NCBI RefSeq assembly: GCF_001687105.1
Contig: NZ_CP014596.1
Coordinates: 675,501-739,500, forward strand
From: Salipiger sp. CCB-MM3
GTDB lineage: Bacteria; Pseudomonadota; Alphaproteobacteria; Rhodobacterales; Rhodobacteraceae
DNA: 64,000 nt
Direction: 5' to 3'
Below the pieces are notes generated by a model. It was not told the DNA's origin, did no database searches, and saw only the letters and a list, made by a program, of their open reading frames with translations. The translations under genes and the position numbers were made by a program. Below, piece after piece: positions 48,909 to 58,418 of the stretch (position 1 is its first letter; each line of letters begins with the position of its first letter).

Positions 48909-50738
48909 TCAGTCTTCCTCGAAGGGATCCCATTCGTCCTCGACCTCGGGCAGAGCCTCGACGGCGGCCTGCTGCTGCTCGGCCTCCGGGGTGCGGATCT
49001 CGACGATTTTGGCCTTGGGGAAGGCGGCAATGGCGGCTTGCACCAGCGGGTGCTGCTCGGCCTCCGCGCGCAGCGCCAGCTCGGCGGCATCGCGTTTCTC
49101 GACAATGGTCGGCGTCTCGCAGCCATTGACCAGCGAGACCCCCCAGCGCGCCCCGGTGAAGCGCTGCAGCGCGGTGCCGAGCCGCTGCGCCAGATCGGGC
49201 GACGCCTTGGCGGCGGGGGTGAACTCGATGCGCCCCGGCTGATAGGCGGCAAGGCGCACGCCGCCCTCGACCTCGACCAGCAGCTTCACGTCGCGGTTGG
49301 CGCGGATCAGCTCGAGCACATGCTCGAAGGTGGGATAGCGGGCGAGTGCATTGTTCTGGGCCACGGCGGGGACGGCGTTGCCGTAACTCGTGCCAGACAT
49401 GGCGCCGGACATCGCACCCGACATTGCGCCGGAAATCGCACTGGGGCCGGCGGGGCCGGGATGGGTGGGCTGCGCCGCGCTGCCATAGGCCTGCGTGCTG
49501 CCGCCCTGCGCGGGAGAGCCGCCCGCGGGCGCATGGGCATAGCCACCACCGCCGGGGCCCGGAGGCGGCGGCGGGGGCGTGTCCTGCAGCTTGCGCAGCA
49601 GTTCCTCGGGCGAAGGCAACTCGGCCACATGGGTCAGCCGGATCACCGCCATCTCGGCAGCCATCATCGCGTTGGGCGCCTGCGCCACCTCTTCGAGCGC
49701 TTTCAGCAGCATTTGCCACATGCGGGTGAGCGGGCGCATCCCGAGGTTTTGCGCCAGCGCCGCGCCGCGGGCGCGCTCGTCGGGGCCGACGGTGGGGTCC
49801 TCGGCGGCCTCGGGGGTGATCTTCACCACCGAGATCCAATGGGTCAGCTCTGCCAGATCGCGCAGCACCGCCATCGGGTCGGCGCCTTCGGCATATTGCT
49901 CGGACAGTTCGGTCAGCGCGCCCGGCGCGTCGCCATGCATGATCTTCTCGAAGAGATCCATCACGCGGCCACGGTCGGCGAGGCCGAGCATGGCGCGGAC
50001 CTGATCGGCGGTGGTCTCGCCCGCGCCGTGGCTGATCGCCTGATCGAGCAGGGACGTGGCGTCGCGCGCCGAGCCTTCGGCGGCACGGGTGATCAGCGCC
50101 AGCGCATCATCGGTGATCTCGGCGCTTTCACGGCTGGCGATCTTGCGGAGCAGGTCGATCATCACCTCGGGCTCGATGCGGCGCAGATCGAACCGCTGGC
50201 AGCGCGAGAGCACCGTCACCGGCACCTTGCGGATCTCGGTGGTGGCGAAGATGAATTTCACATGCGCGGGCGGCTCTTCCAGCGTCTTGAGCAGCGCGTT
50301 GAACGCGCTGTTCGAGAGCATGTGCACCTCGTCGATAATGTAAATCTTGTAGCGCGCCGAGGCCGCCCGGTAGTGCACGCTGTCGATGATCTCGCGGATG
50401 TCGCCGACGCCGGTGTTGGAGGCCGCGTCCATCTCCAGCACGTCCACATGGCGGCCTTCCATGATCGCGCGGCAATGCTCGCACTGGCCGCAGGGCTCTG
50501 TGGTGGGGCCGCCGGTGCCGTCGGGGCCGACGCAGTTCATGCCCTTGGCGATGATCCGGGCGGTGGTGGTCTTCCCGGTGCCGCGGATGCCGGTCATGAT
50601 GAAGGCCTGCGCGATGCGGTCGGCCTTGAAGGCGTTTTTCAGGGTGCGCACCATGGCATCCTGCCCGACGAGATCGGCAAAGGTCTCGGGGCGGTACTTG
50701 CGGGCGAGAACCTGATACTTGGGGCTGTCGTCAGTCAT
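48909..50738 (-). CDS. dnaX: DNA polymerase III subunit tau (DnaX)
   Basis: This 609-residue clamp-loader ATPase has P-loop TGIRGTGKTTTA (49-60), zinc Cys69, Cys83, Cys86 and Cys89, Walker B IIDEVHML, and sensor SRCQRFDLRRI. After the AAA+ and collar domains (to about 360) comes a Pro/Gly linker (about 410-470) with the tandem tetrapeptide SGAMSGAMSGAMSGTS, then a C-terminal tau domain (about 480-609). No A-rich slippery site like that of E. coli is visible, so a frameshifted gamma form is not evident. ATG 50738 is at the normal MTDDSPKYQVLARKYRP start. Confidence 0.95.
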   Translation of the reverse strand: MTDDSPKYQVLARKYRPETFADLVGQDAMVRTLKNAFKADRIAQAFIMTGIRGTGKTTTARIIAKGMNCVGPDGTGGPTTEPCGQCEHCRAIMEGRHVDVLEMDAASNTGVGDIREIIDSVHYRAASARYKIYIIDEVHMLSNSAFNALLKTLEEPPAHVKFIFATTEIRKVPVTVLSRCQRFDLRRIEPEVMIDLLRKIASRESAEITDDALALITRAAEGSARDATSLLDQAISHGAGETTADQVRAMLGLADRGRVMDLFEKIMHGDAPGALTELSEQYAEGADPMAVLRDLAELTHWISVVKITPEAAEDPTVGPDERARGAALAQNLGMRPLTRMWQMLLKALEEVAQAPNAMMAAEMAVIRLTHVAELPSPEELLRKLQDTPPPPPPGPGGGGYAHAPAGGSPAQGGSTQAYGSAAQPTHPGPAGPSAISGAMSGAMSGAMSGTSYGNAVPAVAQNNALARYPTFEHVLELIRANRDVKLLVEVEGGVRLAAYQPGRIEFTPAAKASPDLAQRLGTALQRFTGARWGVSLVNGCETPTIVEKRDAAELALRAEAEQHPLVQAAIAAFPKAKIVEIRTPEAEQQQAAVEALPEVEDEWDPFEED

Positions 50739-51069
50739 GGAATCCGTGGCGCTCCTTCGGTCGCGGCCAAGGTAAGGCGGGGGAGGGAGGAGGTAAAGCG
50801 GGCCGTCGGGGATGGGCGTCCACAAGGCCGCGATCCGTCGGACCCGCGCCACAGTTCCTTGCACAGTCCTTTGCCACCCAAACTTGCCGCCCGTAGTGCC
50901 CACTTCCCCAAACCCCACCGCTCTGCTATGACCGCGGCAGGCCCGCCGGCAGGGGGCCGCCCGGTCCGCGGAAAGCGCCCGCACCTGCCTTTGCGAGCCG
51001 ATCTCAAATCATTCGGTTTCACTCCTGCCCGGACCAGCGGACCATCGGGCGATGACGGAGGACACCGGC
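50739..51069. other. Divergent promoter region of dnaX and the ankyrin gene; no gene seen
   Basis: About 330 bp. The dnaX-proximal half is GC-rich with no obvious motif. The plus-strand half ends with the GGAGG Shine-Dalgarno at 51057-51061 used by the ankyrin gene. The frame of the ankyrin gene opens at 51052. Confidence 0.5.
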
Positions 51070-52593
51070 ATGCTCTTTCCCGACCCCTTTTCTGGGCCGA
51101 CCCCATCCATCGACGATCTGCGCCGCGAGGCGCGCCGCCTGCATAAATCCTATGAAGCGGGCGACCGCGCCGCGCGCGAACGGTTGCGCGACGCACCGCC
51201 GCGCGGCGACGACCGGCTGCTCAAACGCGCCGATTTCCTGCAGGTCGTGGCGCGTGAGCGCGGCTTTGAAAGCTGGCCCAAGCTCAAGCTTGCGGCGGAA
51301 ACCCAAGGGCTGGACCGCGCGGCGCGTATCCAGCGGCTGAAGATCGCGCTCTATCACGGGCAGATGCCGGTGGTGGAGAGGCTGTTGGCCGAGACGCCGG
51401 ACCTTGCGGAGGGGCATTTCGGCCTGAAGTGCGCGCTGTGCGATCTGCCCTCTGTCGAGGCGGCACTGGCGGGGCGCCCGGACTTGGCGACCGCGCGTTT
51501 CGGTCCGCGCAGCGCGCTGCTGCATCTGGCCTTTTCACGCTGGCAGACGCGCCAGCCCGAGGCCAAGGCTGCCGCGCTGCAGATCGCCCGGCTGCTGGTC
51601 GCTCAGGGTGCCGATGTCAACGATGCCGAAGAAGTGCCGGGCGGCGCACGCCATTCGGCGCTCTACGGGGCGCTCTGCCACGGGCGGAACATCGAATTGG
51701 CGGGCTGGCTGCTGGAGCAGGGGGCCTCGGCCAATGATGGCGAGTCGCTCTATCACTCGGTGGAGCCGGGGGGCGGCGAAGGGCTGGCGCTGCTGCTGGA
51801 CCATGGTGCCGATCCTCGGGGCACAAACGCGCTGCTGCGGGCGCTGGATTTTCACGACCACGGGGCGGTGCAGCTGTTGCTTGCGCATGGGGCCGACCCG
51901 AATGACACCGCCGCGCCGATCCCGGCCCTGCACCACGGCGCGCGGCGCGGCTGCGACCGCCGGATGATCGATCTGCTGCTGGAGGCGGGGGCCGATCCGG
52001 CGCGCGAGTGGCGCTGGAGCACGCCCTACGCCTATGCGCGGGTGATGGGCTGCGCGCCCTTGGCCGAGGCGCTGGAGGCGCGCGGGCTGCAAAGGCCGCT
52101 GTCTCGCGAAGAGGCGTTGATGGCTGAGGCGGCGCAGGGGCGCACCACCCCCGGTGCCTTCATCGACCCTGCCGCGCTGCCGCCCGCCTATGACGGGCTG
52201 ATGCGCGATCTGGCGGACCGTCCGGAGCGGCTGGGACAGATCAAGGCGTTGGTTGCGCTTGGCCTGCCCTATGACGCGCCGGATGCGCTGGATGGTGTGC
52301 CGCCGGTTCAGGCCGCGGCATGGGGCGGTCACCCAGAGCTGCTTGGCTATTTCCTGTCGCTGCGGCCCGACCTCGGCCATGTGAACCACCACGGCGGCAC
52401 GCTGCTCGGCGCGCTGCTGCATGGTGCGGACCATGCGCCGGAAGGGCCGGGACGGGATCACCTCGCCTGCCTGACGCTGCTGCTGGACCATGGCGTCGCG
52501 CTGCCGCGCAAGGCGCTGGCGATGGTCGGGCGGAGCGATCTGGCTGCGGCGCTGGCCGCGTGGGCCGAGGCGCATCCCGGGCAGCTCGTCTGA
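51070..52593 (+). CDS. Ankyrin-repeat protein
   Basis: This 507-residue cytoplasmic protein starts at ATG 51070, eight bases after GGAGG; an ATG at 51052 would add six residues. An N-terminal helical lead (about 1-75, DDLRREARRLHKSY then ADFLQVVARERGFESWPKLK) precedes ankyrin-type repeats (about 90-330 and 400-490; LLVAQGADVND, LLLDHGADPRG, LLLAHGADPNDT, LLLEAGADP). No enzymatic domain is seen. It probably mediates protein-protein contacts; partner unknown. Confidence 0.88.
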   Translation: MLFPDPFSGPTPSIDDLRREARRLHKSYEAGDRAARERLRDAPPRGDDRLLKRADFLQVVARERGFESWPKLKLAAETQGLDRAARIQRLKIALYHGQMPVVERLLAETPDLAEGHFGLKCALCDLPSVEAALAGRPDLATARFGPRSALLHLAFSRWQTRQPEAKAAALQIARLLVAQGADVNDAEEVPGGARHSALYGALCHGRNIELAGWLLEQGASANDGESLYHSVEPGGGEGLALLLDHGADPRGTNALLRALDFHDHGAVQLLLAHGADPNDTAAPIPALHHGARRGCDRRMIDLLLEAGADPAREWRWSTPYAYARVMGCAPLAEALEARGLQRPLSREEALMAEAAQGRTTPGAFIDPAALPPAYDGLMRDLADRPERLGQIKALVALGLPYDAPDALDGVPPVQAAAWGGHPELLGYFLSLRPDLGHVNHHGGTLLGALLHGADHAPEGPGRDHLACLTLLLDHGVALPRKALAMVGRSDLAAALAAWAEAHPGQLV

Positions 52594-52649
52594 ACTGAAA
52601 GGTCGGCCTTTAGGGCTCGCCATATGCGGGAAATTTGTTCCCTAAAGCC

Positions 52650-52690
52650 CCGGCAGCGCCTATCATCGGCGCTGCCGGCAGGCATTTTTT
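52650..52690 (+). terminator. Strong terminator of the ankyrin gene
   Basis: CCGGCAGCGCC pairs perfectly over 11 bp with GGCGCTGCCGG across a 7-nt loop, then a short spacer and six T residues. Confidence 0.92.
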
Positions 52691-52708
52691 CATACAAGGA
52701 ATTTTATC

Positions 52709-53554
52709 ATGCGACTGAGAGGTGTGCGCCGCAGCAGCAATGTCGAAGACCGCCGCCGGTCCGGCGGCGGGCGCGTTGCCGTAGGCGGCGGGCTTGGCGG
52801 TATTGCGCTGCTCGTGGTTCTGGCGATCGGCTATTTCGCCGGTGTCGACGTCACGCCGCTGCTCAACGACAGCACGATGCAGACCTCGTCCGAACCGCGC
52901 GAGCTTACGCCGCAGGAACAGCTGGCCGGGGAGTTTGCCGCGCAGGTGCTCGCCACCACCGAGCAGGTCTGGGGACAGGTTCTGCCAGAGCAGGCGGGGA
53001 TCGACTACCGCCCGCCGGTGTTGGTGCTGTTCTCGGGCCAGACCGCCTCGCCCTGCGGCGGTGCAAGCGGGGCCACCGGGCCGTTCTACTGCCCGCTGGA
53101 TCAGCAGGCCTATCTCGACACCGAGTTTTTCGCCACGATGGAACAGCGGCTTGGCGCCGAGGGCGATTTCGCCGCCGCCTATGTGATCGCCCATGAGGTG
53201 GCGCACCATGTGCAGAACCTTCTGGGGATCCTGCCCGAGGTCGAAAAGCTGCGCCAACGGGCCAGTGAGGTGCAGGCCAAAGCGCTGACCGTGCGGCTGG
53301 AGTTGCAGGCCGACTGCCTGTCGGGGGTCTGGGGCAGCCATGTGGATGGCATCCTCGAGCCGGGCGACGTGGAGGAGGCGCTGAACGCCGCGCGGATGAT
53401 CGGCGACGATCTGTTGCAGAAGCGCGCCGGGCGGGTGCCGCAGCCGCATACGTTCACCCATGGCACCAGCGCGCAGCGCTCGGGCTGGTTCGCGCGCGGC
53501 TATGAGGCCGGGAACATCGCGGCCTGCGACACATTCTCGAGCGATGACATCTGA
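52709..53554 (+). CDS. YpfJ-family neutral zinc metallopeptidase
   Basis: This 281-residue membrane-anchored protein has a basic Gly-rich N-terminus, one helix (about 28-47) and an exported metalloprotease domain with HEVAHH (His162, Glu163, His166). The family's RR..GGG lead and C-terminal SAQRSGWFARGYEAG are present. The physiological substrate is unknown. The Shine-Dalgarno is AAGGA, and it overlaps the next gene. Confidence 0.9.
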   Translation: MRLRGVRRSSNVEDRRRSGGGRVAVGGGLGGIALLVVLAIGYFAGVDVTPLLNDSTMQTSSEPRELTPQEQLAGEFAAQVLATTEQVWGQVLPEQAGIDYRPPVLVLFSGQTASPCGGASGATGPFYCPLDQQAYLDTEFFATMEQRLGAEGDFAAAYVIAHEVAHHVQNLLGILPEVEKLRQRASEVQAKALTVRLELQADCLSGVWGSHVDGILEPGDVEEALNAARMIGDDLLQKRAGRVPQPHTFTHGTSAQRSGWFARGYEAGNIAACDTFSSDDI

Positions 53555-54068
53555 GCCGATGATCATCTACGCGCTCCCGGTCTCGGAGGGCATCCTTGCC
53601 ATCTCGCCGATGCCGGGGGCGGGGGGCAATTTGCCGGGGGATGTGGCGCATGTGACCGAATGGCGCCCGGCGATGGTGATCACCCTCGTCACCGAGGCCG
53701 AACTGCAGGCCGCGGGCGCGGGCCTGCTCGGCACGCAGGTGCAGGATCACGGCACGCGCTGGGTGCATCTGCCGATCCCCGACTTCGGCACGCCGCCCGA
53801 GGGCATGCGCGCCCGCTGGCCGGAGGTCAGCGCGCAGGTGCTGCGGGCGCTGGCGGGGGGCGGGCGCGTGCTGGTGCATTGCCGCGGTGGCTGCGGCCGC
53901 TCGGGGATGGTGGCGCTGCGGCTGATGATCGAGGCGGGCGAGGCCCCGGACGAGGCGCTGGCACGGCTGCGCCACCTGCGGCCCTGCGCGGTGGAGACCG
54001 AGGCGCAGATGGACTGGGCCATGCAGGCGCCGCGCGGCGCGGCGCTCTTCCTGCGCCATATGGACTGA
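53544..54068 (+). CDS. Protein-tyrosine phosphatase-like (dual-specificity fold)
   Basis: This 174-residue protein has the PTP loop VHCRGGCGRSG with nucleophile Cys113, Arg119 and general acid Asp80 (PIPDFGTP). The start at ATG 53544 overlaps the protease gene by 11 bases; ATG 53559 is equally possible and would remove five residues. Coupling suggests co-expression with the protease. The substrate (phosphotyrosine or phosphoinositide) is unknown. Confidence 0.85.
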   Translation: MTSEPMIIYALPVSEGILAISPMPGAGGNLPGDVAHVTEWRPAMVITLVTEAELQAAGAGLLGTQVQDHGTRWVHLPIPDFGTPPEGMRARWPEVSAQVLRALAGGGRVLVHCRGGCGRSGMVALRLMIEAGEAPDEALARLRHLRPCAVETEAQMDWAMQAPRGAALFLRHMD

Positions 54069-54186
54069 AGCTGCAGAGCGCCGCTGCGCCAGCGCATTGC
54101 AACGCCGTCCGCGCCCGGCTACATCGCAGGTAAAGGAGCCAGCCCACGCCAGCCCGACCCTTCCCGGATCGTTCAGGAGATGGCGC

Positions 54187-55068
54187 ATGGACCTCAGCCG
54201 CAGACGCTTTACCACATCATTGACCGCCCTTGCGGGGCTCGCTGCGACCCCCGCGCTGGCGCAGCGGCGGCAGCCCCCGGTCAGCTTTCCGCTTTTCGAC
54301 GCGCCGCCAAACAGCCACGCGCTTGCACAATTTGACGTCACCGCCGAAGGGCTGGGATATCGCCTGTTCATCGCGGCGCCGCGCGGCGCGGCGCCCTCGG
54401 GTGGCTGGCCCTCGCTGTGGATGCTCGACGGCAACGCCGCCTTCAGCCGCTTGAGCGCGGCGCAGCTGACAGCGCATCCGGGGCTGGCGGTGGTCGGCAT
54501 CGGATATCCCATCGAAGAAGGTTTCGACGGCGCGGCGCGCGCCCGGGACTACACGCCCACACCTCTCGAGACGCCAAAACATGGCCGCGGGCGAGATTGG
54601 GAGTTTGGCGGGCAGGCGGCGTTCCGCGCCCGCCTGCTGGGGCCGCTGGCCGCGGCGCTTGCGGCGCATGCCCCGCTCGATCCGGCGCGGCGCTCTTTGT
54701 GGGGGCACTCCTATGGCGGTGTTTTCGCGCTGGCGACGCTGCTGTCTGCGCCCGGGGCTTTCCGCGCCTACATGCCGATCAGCCCATCCACCGGCTTCGG
54801 CGGAGGCGCATTGCAGGCGATGGCCGCCGAGGCGCCGCAATTGGAGCGTGGCAGGGCGGAGGTTCTCATGATGCTCGGCGACAATGAGCACCGCTCGGGA
54901 ACGCCCGATCTGCCCGAGCCGCGGCCCAATCCCGACACGATGGCGATGGCCGAGCGGTTGGCGCAGCGGCCCGACCTGCGCGTGCAACTGGAGGTGCTGA
55001 AAGGGCTGGGCCACGGCGCGACCTTCGCGGCGTCCTTCCCGCGCTGTTGCGCGCTGGCGGAGGCGTGA
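54187..55068 (+). CDS. Tat-exported alpha/beta-hydrolase (IroE/Fes-like esterase)
   Basis: This 293-residue protein has a twin-arginine signal (DLSRRRFTTSLTALAGLAA, residues 2-20) with cleavage near ALAQ (26). The catalytic Ser175 lies in GHSYGG, a putative His is in GLGHGATFA, and SLWMLDGNAAF (residues 76-86) forms the oxyanion region as in siderophore esterases and the esterase D superfamily. It probably hydrolyses a siderophore or other ester in the periplasm; no siderophore genes are adjacent. The Shine-Dalgarno is GGAGA. Confidence 0.87.
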   Translation: MDLSRRRFTTSLTALAGLAATPALAQRRQPPVSFPLFDAPPNSHALAQFDVTAEGLGYRLFIAAPRGAAPSGGWPSLWMLDGNAAFSRLSAAQLTAHPGLAVVGIGYPIEEGFDGAARARDYTPTPLETPKHGRGRDWEFGGQAAFRARLLGPLAAALAAHAPLDPARRSLWGHSYGGVFALATLLSAPGAFRAYMPISPSTGFGGGALQAMAAEAPQLERGRAEVLMMLGDNEHRSGTPDLPEPRPNPDTMAMAERLAQRPDLRVQLEVLKGLGHGATFAASFPRCCALAEA

Positions 55069-55078
55069 GCGGTCTTGC

Positions 55079-55834
55079 TCAGGGAAACACCAGATACCCT
55101 CCGCGCCCGCCGTCGAGCGTGAAGCTGGCACTGCTGCCGGTGCCTTCCTCGGGCGTGGCGAAGAGCGCGTTGCCCTGCGCCCCGTCGGTGCAGGCCAGCG
55201 CCGAGCCCATGCTCGGGAAGATCGCGGGCGGGCCGTCGAGTTGGCCGAGACAGGTGACGCGGGTCTCGGGCAGGGTCAGCAGCAGCACGTAATTCTCGCC
55301 GTCGGAACTGAGCACCTGCCCCAAGGCCGCGCCGCCGCCATTCATCTCGCCCACGCCCTGAAGGGCTTGGCCGGGCGCGGTACTCGGCGTCGCCACGGGG
55401 GCGCGCTCGACCATCGGCGGCTGCGTGACGCGGGAGGCGGTGGCGGGCGGCGCACTGACGACTGGCGCGCCGGGAGAGTTGCGGATCTGCCGGGTTCCGG
55501 CCGGGCTGCCCCGCTCGATGGTCATCACCGGCTCGCGCACCGATCCATCGGCGCCGGGCAGGTTGGCGCCAAGATCGAGCGACAGCCCAAAGCCCCCGCC
55601 ATAGGCTGGGCCGTAGCCGCCGCCGGACCATCCGGGGCGCTGCGGCCAGTCGGGTCGGCCCGGGCGATGGGGCCGGTCCGGGGTCCAGCCGGGACGTGAG
55701 GGCCAGCGGAAAGGCCGCTCGGCGCTTTGCGCGGCGTCGATGTTCTGCGGCGAGACCTGCGCCGCGACGGGCGCAGCGCCGCCGGGTAGCAGCGGCAGGG
55801 TCAGCAGGGCAACAAGGCAGGCGATCCGGTGCAT
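55079..55834 (-). CDS. Secreted Pro/Gly-rich protein of unknown function
   Basis: This 251-residue protein has a signal peptide (MHRIACLVALLTLPLLPGG..VAAQ). A Trp/Arg/Pro-rich segment (FRWPSRPGWTPDRPHRPGRP), a Gly/Tyr stretch and a C-terminal compact domain with two Cys (about 170-251) follow. A GTG at 55870 could extend it by 12 residues. No family is recognised. It converges with the esterase gene, leaving only 10 bp between the stops. Confidence 0.7.
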   Translation of the reverse strand: MHRIACLVALLTLPLLPGGAAPVAAQVSPQNIDAAQSAERPFRWPSRPGWTPDRPHRPGRPDWPQRPGWSGGGYGPAYGGGFGLSLDLGANLPGADGSVREPVMTIERGSPAGTRQIRNSPGAPVVSAPPATASRVTQPPMVERAPVATPSTAPGQALQGVGEMNGGGAALGQVLSSDGENYVLLLTLPETRVTCLGQLDGPPAIFPSMGSALACTDGAQGNALFATPEEGTGSSASFTLDGGRGGYLVFP

Positions 55835-55940
55835 CGGCGCGGCTTTCGGCTGGAATGGCTCTTTGCTCACAATGACATGGAAGGCGCGGTCGTGGAAGGG
55901 GAGGGCCCGCGCACCCCCCTCCTTTGCACGGCGTGGCCAT

Positions 55941-56006
55941 AGGGTGGGGGCGCTGCCCCCGCCGCGCGATGCGCGACTCCCCCGGCGTATTTTGAAAGAG
56001 AAGAAG
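55941..56006 (+). repeat. Intergenic composite repeat, copy e (full form)
   Basis: Hairpins GGGGGC-GCT-GCCCCC (55946-55960) and CGCGC-GAT-GCGCG (55963-55975) precede CTCCCCCGGCGTATTTTG and the purine tail AAAGAGAAGAAGC. The architecture is the same as copies a and f. Confidence 0.75.
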
Positions 56007-56014
56007 CGGGCGGC

Positions 56015-57040
<1,026 letters not shown>

Positions 57041-57100
57041 GTCAGTCCTTTCCAAACCTGCGCGCGGGCGATGCCGCCGCGCCTGCGCCCTGCGGCGCGA

Positions 57101-58321
57101 TCATCCTTTCACCGACCCGGCGGTGAGCCCCTTGGTCATGAAGCGTTCGAGCCCGAGGAACAGCACCATGATCGGCACGGTGGCGATCACCGAGCCCGCC
57201 ATCAGATGCTGGCGCGGCACCTCGGAAGAGTTCAGCGAGGCGATGCCACGGGTCAGGGTGAATTTGTTCGGGTCATCGAGCAGCATGAAGGCCAGCAGGA
57301 ACTCGTTCCATGCGATCATGAAGACATAAAGCGACACCGAGGCCAGCGCCGGCAGCGACAGCGGCAGGGTGATCTTCCAGATCACCTTGAGCCGCGACAG
57401 CCCGTCCATCAGCCCGGCCTCCTCGACCTCCGAAGGCAGGCCGCGGAAGTAGCCCTGCAGCATGTAGAGCGCCACGGGGATGGTGGTGACCGGGTAGATC
57501 AGCACGATGCCAAAGATGGTGTTGCGCAGCCCGGTCATCGAAAAGGCGATGTAGATCGGCAGCGCCAGCACGATCATCGGCACCATGTAGATCAGCAGGA
57601 TCGAGCGCGAGAACAGCTTTTGCCCGCGGAAGCGCAGCCGCGCCACGGCATAGGCACCGGGGATGGCGAAGGCGAGGGTGATCAGCACCGTCAGCACCGA
57701 GACGTAGAAAGACGTCCAGAGATACGAGCCGAAATTATAATCCCGCATCAGTTCGACGTAAGACCGGAAGAGGCCCCAGCCCTGGCTCAGGTCGAGTGAG
57801 AAATCGAGCGGGTTCTGCACCAGCGCGGCTTGGTTCTTCAGCGAGGTCATCACCATCACGTAGAACGGGATGAGCACGATCGCGGTGAAGAAGATATAGC
57901 CAAAGCCAGTGAGGAACCGGATCACCGCCGCCTCGAAGACATGGCGGGTGAGCGCGCCCTCGGGGGTCTTGTCGAGGATCTTCCACAGCCCCAGCGCGGT
58001 AAAGAGAACCGCCGCCAAGAGCCCGGTCCAGCGCGCCGCGGCCGAGGCTTCTGGCGCGATGGCGAGCGGCGCGAGCCCGGTTAGCGCCGCCAGCGCCAGC
58101 ATCGCCGCGCCGAGCGCCGCGGGCAGCACGGGCCGCGCCACACCGCCCCAGCGCAGACAGGCCAGCCCCATCAGCGCCCCCAGCGGCAGCGAAAGCCAGA
58201 CCGGGCGGAACCCGGCGCCGGTGGCAAAGCTCATGGCGACCGCCACGGTGGTGGCGATGACGAAGCACCAGAGCGCTCCCAGCACGGGCCCGGTCACATA
58301 TCCAAAGCGCATCGCTTTCAT
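57101..58321 (-). CDS. Carbohydrate ABC transporter permease (MalG-type) with extended N-terminus
   Basis: This 406-residue permease has the EAA loop EVEEAGLMDGLSRLKVIWKITLPL (in parts) near the C-terminus. About 115 extra N-terminal residues with three to four hydrophobic stretches precede the usual MalG start (FGYIFFTAIVLIPFYVMVMTS). This extra hydrophobic lead makes it like AglG-type permeases. It forms the channel together with the 58419 permease. Confidence 0.9.
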   Translation of the reverse strand: MKAMRFGYVTGPVLGALWCFVIATTVAVAMSFATGAGFRPVWLSLPLGALMGLACLRWGGVARPVLPAALGAAMLALAALTGLAPLAIAPEASAAARWTGLLAAVLFTALGLWKILDKTPEGALTRHVFEAAVIRFLTGFGYIFFTAIVLIPFYVMVMTSLKNQAALVQNPLDFSLDLSQGWGLFRSYVELMRDYNFGSYLWTSFYVSVLTVLITLAFAIPGAYAVARLRFRGQKLFSRSILLIYMVPMIVLALPIYIAFSMTGLRNTIFGIVLIYPVTTIPVALYMLQGYFRGLPSEVEEAGLMDGLSRLKVIWKITLPLSLPALASVSLYVFMIAWNEFLLAFMLLDDPNKFTLTRGIASLNSSEVPRQHLMAGSVIATVPIMVLFLGLERFMTKGLTAGSVKG

Positions 58322-58332
58322 GGCGTCCCCCT

Positions 58333-58396
58333 GCTTCCTCTTGGCGTAAATATCCCGGGGTGAATTGGCCGAAGGCCAAGAGGGGCAGCGCCCCTT
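58333..58396 (-). repeat. Intergenic composite repeat, copy f (full form), between permeases
   Basis: On the minus strand: AGGGGC-GCT-GCCCCT (58381-58395) and TTGGCC-TTC-GGCCAA (58365-58379) hairpins, then CACCCCGGGATATTTACGCC and the purine tail AAGAGGAAGC. It lies in the 97-bp gap between two permease genes of one operon. Confidence 0.7.
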
Positions 58397-58418
58397 CGCA
58401 TGGGCGTTTTACGACACA

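Noticed and set aside
48909..50738. Programmed frameshift producing a gamma form of DnaX
   Set aside because: No A-rich slippery heptamer with a downstream stem was found near the domain boundary; only the full tau form is supported.
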